From: Carnobacterium sp. UBA5792
Lineage (GTDB): Bacteria > Bacillota > Bacilli > Lactobacillales > Carnobacteriaceae
Length of the DNA stretch: 8,066 nucleotides
Reading direction: 5' to 3'
Assembly (NCBI GenBank): GCA_002418295.1
Contig: DIDU01000174.1
Span: 35,218-43,283, forward strand
The notes under the pieces are model-generated. The model was given only the letters and a program-made list of their open reading frames with translations, was not told where the DNA came from and made no database searches. Shown here one piece after another: positions 5,141-8,066 of the stretch (positions are counted from its first letter, which is position 1; each line of letters starts with the position of its first letter). A program made the translations under genes and the position numbers.

Positions 5141-5171
5141 TTCAATTCACCTTTCTTGTATTTAAAGATAA

Positions 5172-5192
5172 AGTCGCTAAGAACTGGCGACT
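5172..5192 (+). repeat. Small hairpin AGTCGC/GCGACT after the GH4 gene
   Basis: Six-base perfect arms at 5172-5177 and 5187-5192 enclose a nine-base loop, 31 bases past the GH4 stop. No T-run follows, so it is not a terminator by itself. It may protect the transcript's 3' end or be chance. Confidence 0.3.
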
Positions 5193-5211
5193 CAGGAGAG
5201 GAAAAGTCAAT

Positions 5212-5258
5212 AAAAAAAGACAGCCTTGATTCATTAATGAACCAAGGCTGCCTTTTTT
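5212..5258. terminator. Strong bidirectional terminator between the GH4 and Ca2+-ATPase genes
   Basis: CAGCCTTG (5221-5228) pairs with CAAGGCTG (5243-5250). After one A-C mismatch the stem continues through TTCA/TGAA around TTAA. Seven A residues lie on the left (5212-5218) and six T residues on the right (5253-5258), giving a U-tract for transcripts in both directions. It serves the convergent plus-strand GH4 gene and minus-strand pump gene. Confidence 0.92.
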
Positions 5259-5264
5259 AGCTAA

Positions 5265-7895
5265 TTAATTTTTTCTGCGGACAATTACTTTAGTTACTTC
5301 CATTAAAACAACAGCACCAGCTGCTAATCCAGCAGCAATTCCCCATTGAGTTAAACCAAAATCAGTTGGAATAGCAAAAAATTCACGGATTCCAGGAATA
5401 ACGGTTAAGCCATATAAAGCAAAACAAAAGACAACGGCAAGAATAACATAGATATTTGAAAAGAAACCTGCGCCAATTGCCGTTTGTGAATTAGAACGGG
5501 CTGGGAAAGTCTGTAAAGTCCGAGCAAGGATCAAAGTAGTAAAGGCCATTGCGATACTCATCTCATCCGAGTAGCCTAACCCGATAAATTGAGAAATAAT
5601 AACAGCTGCACCAATCAGTATTCCACGATAAAGAACAGAAACAAGGGTCTGACCAGCAAAGATACCTTCATTTGGATCTTTTGGTTGAGGAGCCATAACA
5701 TCCGGTTCGCCTTTTTCCATTCCTAAAGCAATAGCAGGAACTGAGTCATTGACTAAGTTGATAAACAATAGTTGCAAAGCAGTGAAGGGGTTGACCCAAT
5801 CCATAATCAACGCAGCGACAATTGCGATGATCGCACCCAGATTACCAGCAAATAAATAAGCGATTGCTTTTTTTATATTGTCATAAACGTTTCTTCCCAC
5901 CTCAACAGCATTGATGATAGAAACGAAGTTATCATCAGTTAAGACCATGGCAGCAGCGTCTTTGGCTACGTCTGTTCCGCTTCCCATCGCGATACCGATA
6001 TCGGCTTGTTTTAGAGCTGGAGCATCATTAACCCCATCACCAGTCATTGCAGAAACTTTATTTTTGTCTTGCCATGCCCGTACGATACGAATTTTATTTT
6101 CTGGAGAAACACGTGCATAAACAGAGATTTTTTCTAATTTAGCATGTAATTCTTGTTCAGTTAAAGCATCTAATTCCTGACCAGTTAAAGCGATATCGCC
6201 TTCTTCAGCAATTCCGATGTCACGTGCAATAGCTCGAGCAGTTGTTTTATGGTCACCTGTAATCATAACGGTCTTGATTCCAGCTTTTTTTGCTTCCTCA
6301 ACAGCTCCGTAAACGGCCTCACGAGGAGGATCGATCATCGCCATAATTCCTACTAAAATCAAGTCATTTTCATCTTCAAAACGAATCGTTGAATCTTCAA
6401 CTGGTTTATAAGCAAAAGCTAAGACCCGTAAAGCACGATCTGAGAACCCTTCGTTTTTATCTTGCATTTCTTTTAAACGTTCTTCTGTTAAAGGAAGGAC
6501 TTCCCCGTTGACCAGGACTTTATTACTGCGCCCGAAAACAACATCTGGACCACCTTTAGTCAGCATCAAACGTTGCCCGTCAATTAGGTGAACGGTTGAC
6601 ATCAGCTTACGGTCGGAATCAAAAGGCAACTCAGCTTCACGTGGGTAACGTTCACGCAATTCAGTGTAGGGCTGGTTGAGTTTATTGCTGAAAGCCACCA
6701 TTGCGACTTCAGTAGGGTCGCCCAGTTCTTGTCCGTCTTCACTGATTGTAGAATCATTTGCTAAAACTGCAACTTGCATTAAGCGCTGTTCATCAATCGT
6801 CCAATCAGCAGGCTGATCATTGAATACACCAGATTGTCCATTTAATAAAAAGTAATCAACGATGGTCATTTTATTTTGTGTCAGAGTACCTGTTTTGTCT
6901 GTACAGATAACACTTGTAGCTCCTAAAGTTTCAACAGCCGGTAATTTGCGGATGATCGCATGGCGTTTAGCCATTTTATTGGTTCCCATTGAAAGAACGA
7001 TCGTAACGATCGATTGTAAGGCTTCAGGAATCGCAGCAACCGCTACAGCTACGGCAAACATAAAGGCATTCAACATATCTGTGCTGATATTAGTTGAGCC
7101 ATCGAAATAAATTCGAGCTGCTTCAATGATAAAAATTAAGATCGATAAAATTAGAATCCCAATTCCTAATTGCTTACTGAACTCGTCTAGTTTCTTTTGC
7201 AGTGGAGTTTGTTTTGCCATTGCATTTTCAAGTAAATTGGCAACTTGGCCGATTTCAGTTTGGTTTCCTGTTTTAGTAACAACAAAAACACCTCGTCCAT
7301 AAACAACAAGTGTACCGCTGTGGACCATATTAGAACGATCTCCGATAGGTACGGTGTTTTTCAAAGCAGCTGTGTCTTTGTCGGCAGGAACAGATTCTCC
7401 AGTCAACATTCCTTCGTCAACTTTCAACGAACCCGCTTCAATCAGCCGCCCATCTGCAGGTACATAGTCTCCTGCATCTAAAATAACAATATCCCCAGGG
7501 ACTAGTTCTTTAGCAGGAATAGTTATTTTTTCGCCGCTTCGAATCACTTTAGCCATTGGTGCCGACATATTTTTTAAAGCATCTAATGATCCTTCAGCTT
7601 TTTTAGTTTGTACCACACTGACTACTGAATTAATCATCAAAACAGCAAAGATAATGATGGATTCAACGACAGATCCCATTAAAATTTGGATGACTGCCAC
7701 GATTAGTAAGACGATGACCATAGCGTCTTTAAAGGTTTCAAGAAAAAGTTTCCAAATAGAATCTTTTTCTTTTGTTTGCAATTCATTATACCCGCTTTTT
7801 TCAAGCCGAGCCGCTATTTCAGTAGTTTCTAACCCATTTGGTGTACTGTTTAATTCAGATAAAACATTATTTTGTTCTTTTTGATAAAATTCCAA
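5265..7895 (-). CDS. P2A-type Ca2+-transporting ATPase (LMCA1-like)
   Basis: A ten-helix ATP-driven cation pump that exports Ca2+, strongly resembling LMCA1 of Listeria along its length. Numbered from the TTG start (876 residues), the dephosphorylation loop TGES is at 165-168 and the M4 site IPEAL at 289-293. The phosphorylated aspartate is D333 in CTDKTGT, the nucleotide-site KGGPD is at 447-451, TGDGVNDAP at 618-626 and the M6 site NLVND at 713-717. M5 has alanine (A688) where SERCA has a site I glutamate, and M8 has arginine R792. This is the pattern described for LMCA1, which carries one Ca2+ per cycle. Start choice: an in-frame GTG at 7904 touches the AAGGAG, giving zero spacing. The TTG at 7895 is eight bases downstream of it and begins EFYQKE, as LMCA1 begins with EIYRK. 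Single gene; physiological role (Ca2+ extrusion at alkaline pH) inferred. Confidence 0.93.
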   Translation of the reverse strand: MEFYQKEQNNVLSELNSTPNGLETTEIAARLEKSGYNELQTKEKDSIWKLFLETFKDAMVIVLLIVAVIQILMGSVVESIIIFAVLMINSVVSVVQTKKAEGSLDALKNMSAPMAKVIRSGEKITIPAKELVPGDIVILDAGDYVPADGRLIEAGSLKVDEGMLTGESVPADKDTAALKNTVPIGDRSNMVHSGTLVVYGRGVFVVTKTGNQTEIGQVANLLENAMAKQTPLQKKLDEFSKQLGIGILILSILIFIIEAARIYFDGSTNISTDMLNAFMFAVAVAVAAIPEALQSIVTIVLSMGTNKMAKRHAIIRKLPAVETLGATSVICTDKTGTLTQNKMTIVDYFLLNGQSGVFNDQPADWTIDEQRLMQVAVLANDSTISEDGQELGDPTEVAMVAFSNKLNQPYTELRERYPREAELPFDSDRKLMSTVHLIDGQRLMLTKGGPDVVFGRSNKVLVNGEVLPLTEERLKEMQDKNEGFSDRALRVLAFAYKPVEDSTIRFEDENDLILVGIMAMIDPPREAVYGAVEEAKKAGIKTVMITGDHKTTARAIARDIGIAEEGDIALTGQELDALTEQELHAKLEKISVYARVSPENKIRIVRAWQDKNKVSAMTGDGVNDAPALKQADIGIAMGSGTDVAKDAAAMVLTDDNFVSIINAVEVGRNVYDNIKKAIAYLFAGNLGAIIAIVAALIMDWVNPFTALQLLFINLVNDSVPAIALGMEKGEPDVMAPQPKDPNEGIFAGQTLVSVLYRGILIGAAVIISQFIGLGYSDEMSIAMAFTTLILARTLQTFPARSNSQTAIGAGFFSNIYVILAVVFCFALYGLTVIPGIREFFAIPTDFGLTQWGIAAGLAAGAVVLMEVTKVIVRRKN

Positions 7896-7903
7896 GTAAG
7901 ACA

Positions 7904-7909
7904 CTCCTT
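7904..7909 (-). promoter_or_regulatory. Ribosome binding site that fixes the Ca2+-ATPase start
   Basis: The minus strand reads AAGGAG here, the only good Shine-Dalgarno sequence near the gene. Its last base is the first base of the in-frame GTG at 7904-7902, so that codon cannot be used with it. The TTG at 7895-7893 has an eight-base spacing and is the likely initiator. Confidence 0.75.
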
Positions 7910-7964
7910 AATAGTATTTGAATAAGGGAAAGACTTTTTACATTTAGATACTGGCATATCGGTG

Positions 7965-8060
7965 ATAGTTTTACAAAAAACTTCTTGCCTAGGTAGGATC
8001 AAATTGTTCCACAAATTTGAAAACAAGACAACTAGTCGGCAAAACAAGGTGTAAAACTAT
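7965..8060. repeat. 11-base perfect inverted repeat bracketing the pump's upstream dyad
   Basis: ATAGTTTTACA (7965-7975) and TGTAAAACTAT (8050-8060) are exact reverse complements with 74 bases between them, and each is preceded on + by GGTG. The pair symmetrically encloses the 7999-8020 dyad. The repeat is directly visible. Possible meanings are paired operators, a long-range hairpin in an upstream transcript, or chance in AT-rich DNA. Confidence 0.4.
7999..8020. promoter_or_regulatory. 22-base dyad upstream of the Ca2+-ATPase gene
   Basis: TCAAATT (7999-8005) and AATTTGA (8014-8020) are perfect reverse complements around an eight-base centre, about 100 bases upstream of the pump start. Dyad size and spacing fit a dimeric repressor site. 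No confident promoter can be placed beside it, so its function is inferred only from position. Confidence 0.35.
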
Positions 8061-8066
8061 TTAAAA

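Noticed and set aside
7911..7977. Possible promoters for the Ca2+ pump (TACTAT next to the ribosome site; TTGTAA-N17-CAGTAT further up)
   Set aside because: The first would start transcription inside or after the ribosome site; the second has a poor -10. No promoter is claimed.
7850..8047. 65-residue minus-strand reading frame overlapping the pump start
   Set aside because: It overlaps the ATPase gene in another frame, has no ribosome site, and its cysteine- and asparagine-rich composition looks like translated intergenic DNA.
1..8066. CRISPR arrays, transposases, phage genes, tRNA or rRNA genes
   Set aside because: I found no regular repeat-spacer pattern, transposase or integrase motif, cloverleaf or rRNA-like segment by eye.

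Overview
The window is AT-rich Firmicute DNA. Strong AAGGAGG-type ribosome binding sites, GTG and TTG starts, U-tract terminators and a candidate cre site all fit a low-GC Gram-positive. The Ca2+ pump closely resembles LMCA1 of Listeria, and the small repressor resembles CylR2 of Enterococcus. I infer a member of the Lactobacillales (Carnobacterium/Enterococcus-like) or a near relative; genus is not settled from sequence alone.

Layout. Positions 1-441 (+) hold the 3' part of a GNAT acetyltransferase cut by the window edge. It converges on a DEDDh 3'-5' exonuclease (565-1098, -) across a terminator hairpin. A monocistronic three-helix membrane protein (1353-1682, -) follows with its own terminator and promoter. 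A non-coding stretch of about 380 bases (1683-2059) carries several short repeats and a likely promoter. Next is an accessory-looking block, all on +: a 77-residue two-helix membrane protein; an unlisted 22-residue membrane micropeptide coupled to it by a TAATG junction; then a second unit of a CylR2-like HTH repressor (GTG start), a four-helix membrane protein (ATGA overlap) and a FlaR-like P-loop protein (overlapping start). Directly in front of the repressor are two nearly identical 15-bp boxes 21 bp apart, a likely autoregulatory operator.

Positions 3599-5140 (+) hold a lone GH4 6-phospho-beta-glucosidase. Its promoter has a 16-bp perfect palindrome inside an unusually long spacer and a candidate CcpA site just downstream. 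No PTS transporter is adjacent, so the phosphorylated substrate must come from a transporter encoded elsewhere. The gene converges on a P2A-type Ca2+-ATPase (5265-7895, -) across a strong bidirectional terminator. The start of the pump is best placed at a TTG, not at the more upstream GTG.

How the genes relate. The outer genes (GNAT, exonuclease, glucosidase, Ca2+ pump) look like independently transcribed housekeeping or metabolic genes. The centre (2060-3598) is the most distinctive part: two tightly coupled clusters of tiny membrane proteins, one led by a DNA-binding repressor paired with a membrane partner. The nearest known architecture is CylR2/CylR1. The function of the two-gene 77-aa/22-aa unit is unknown.
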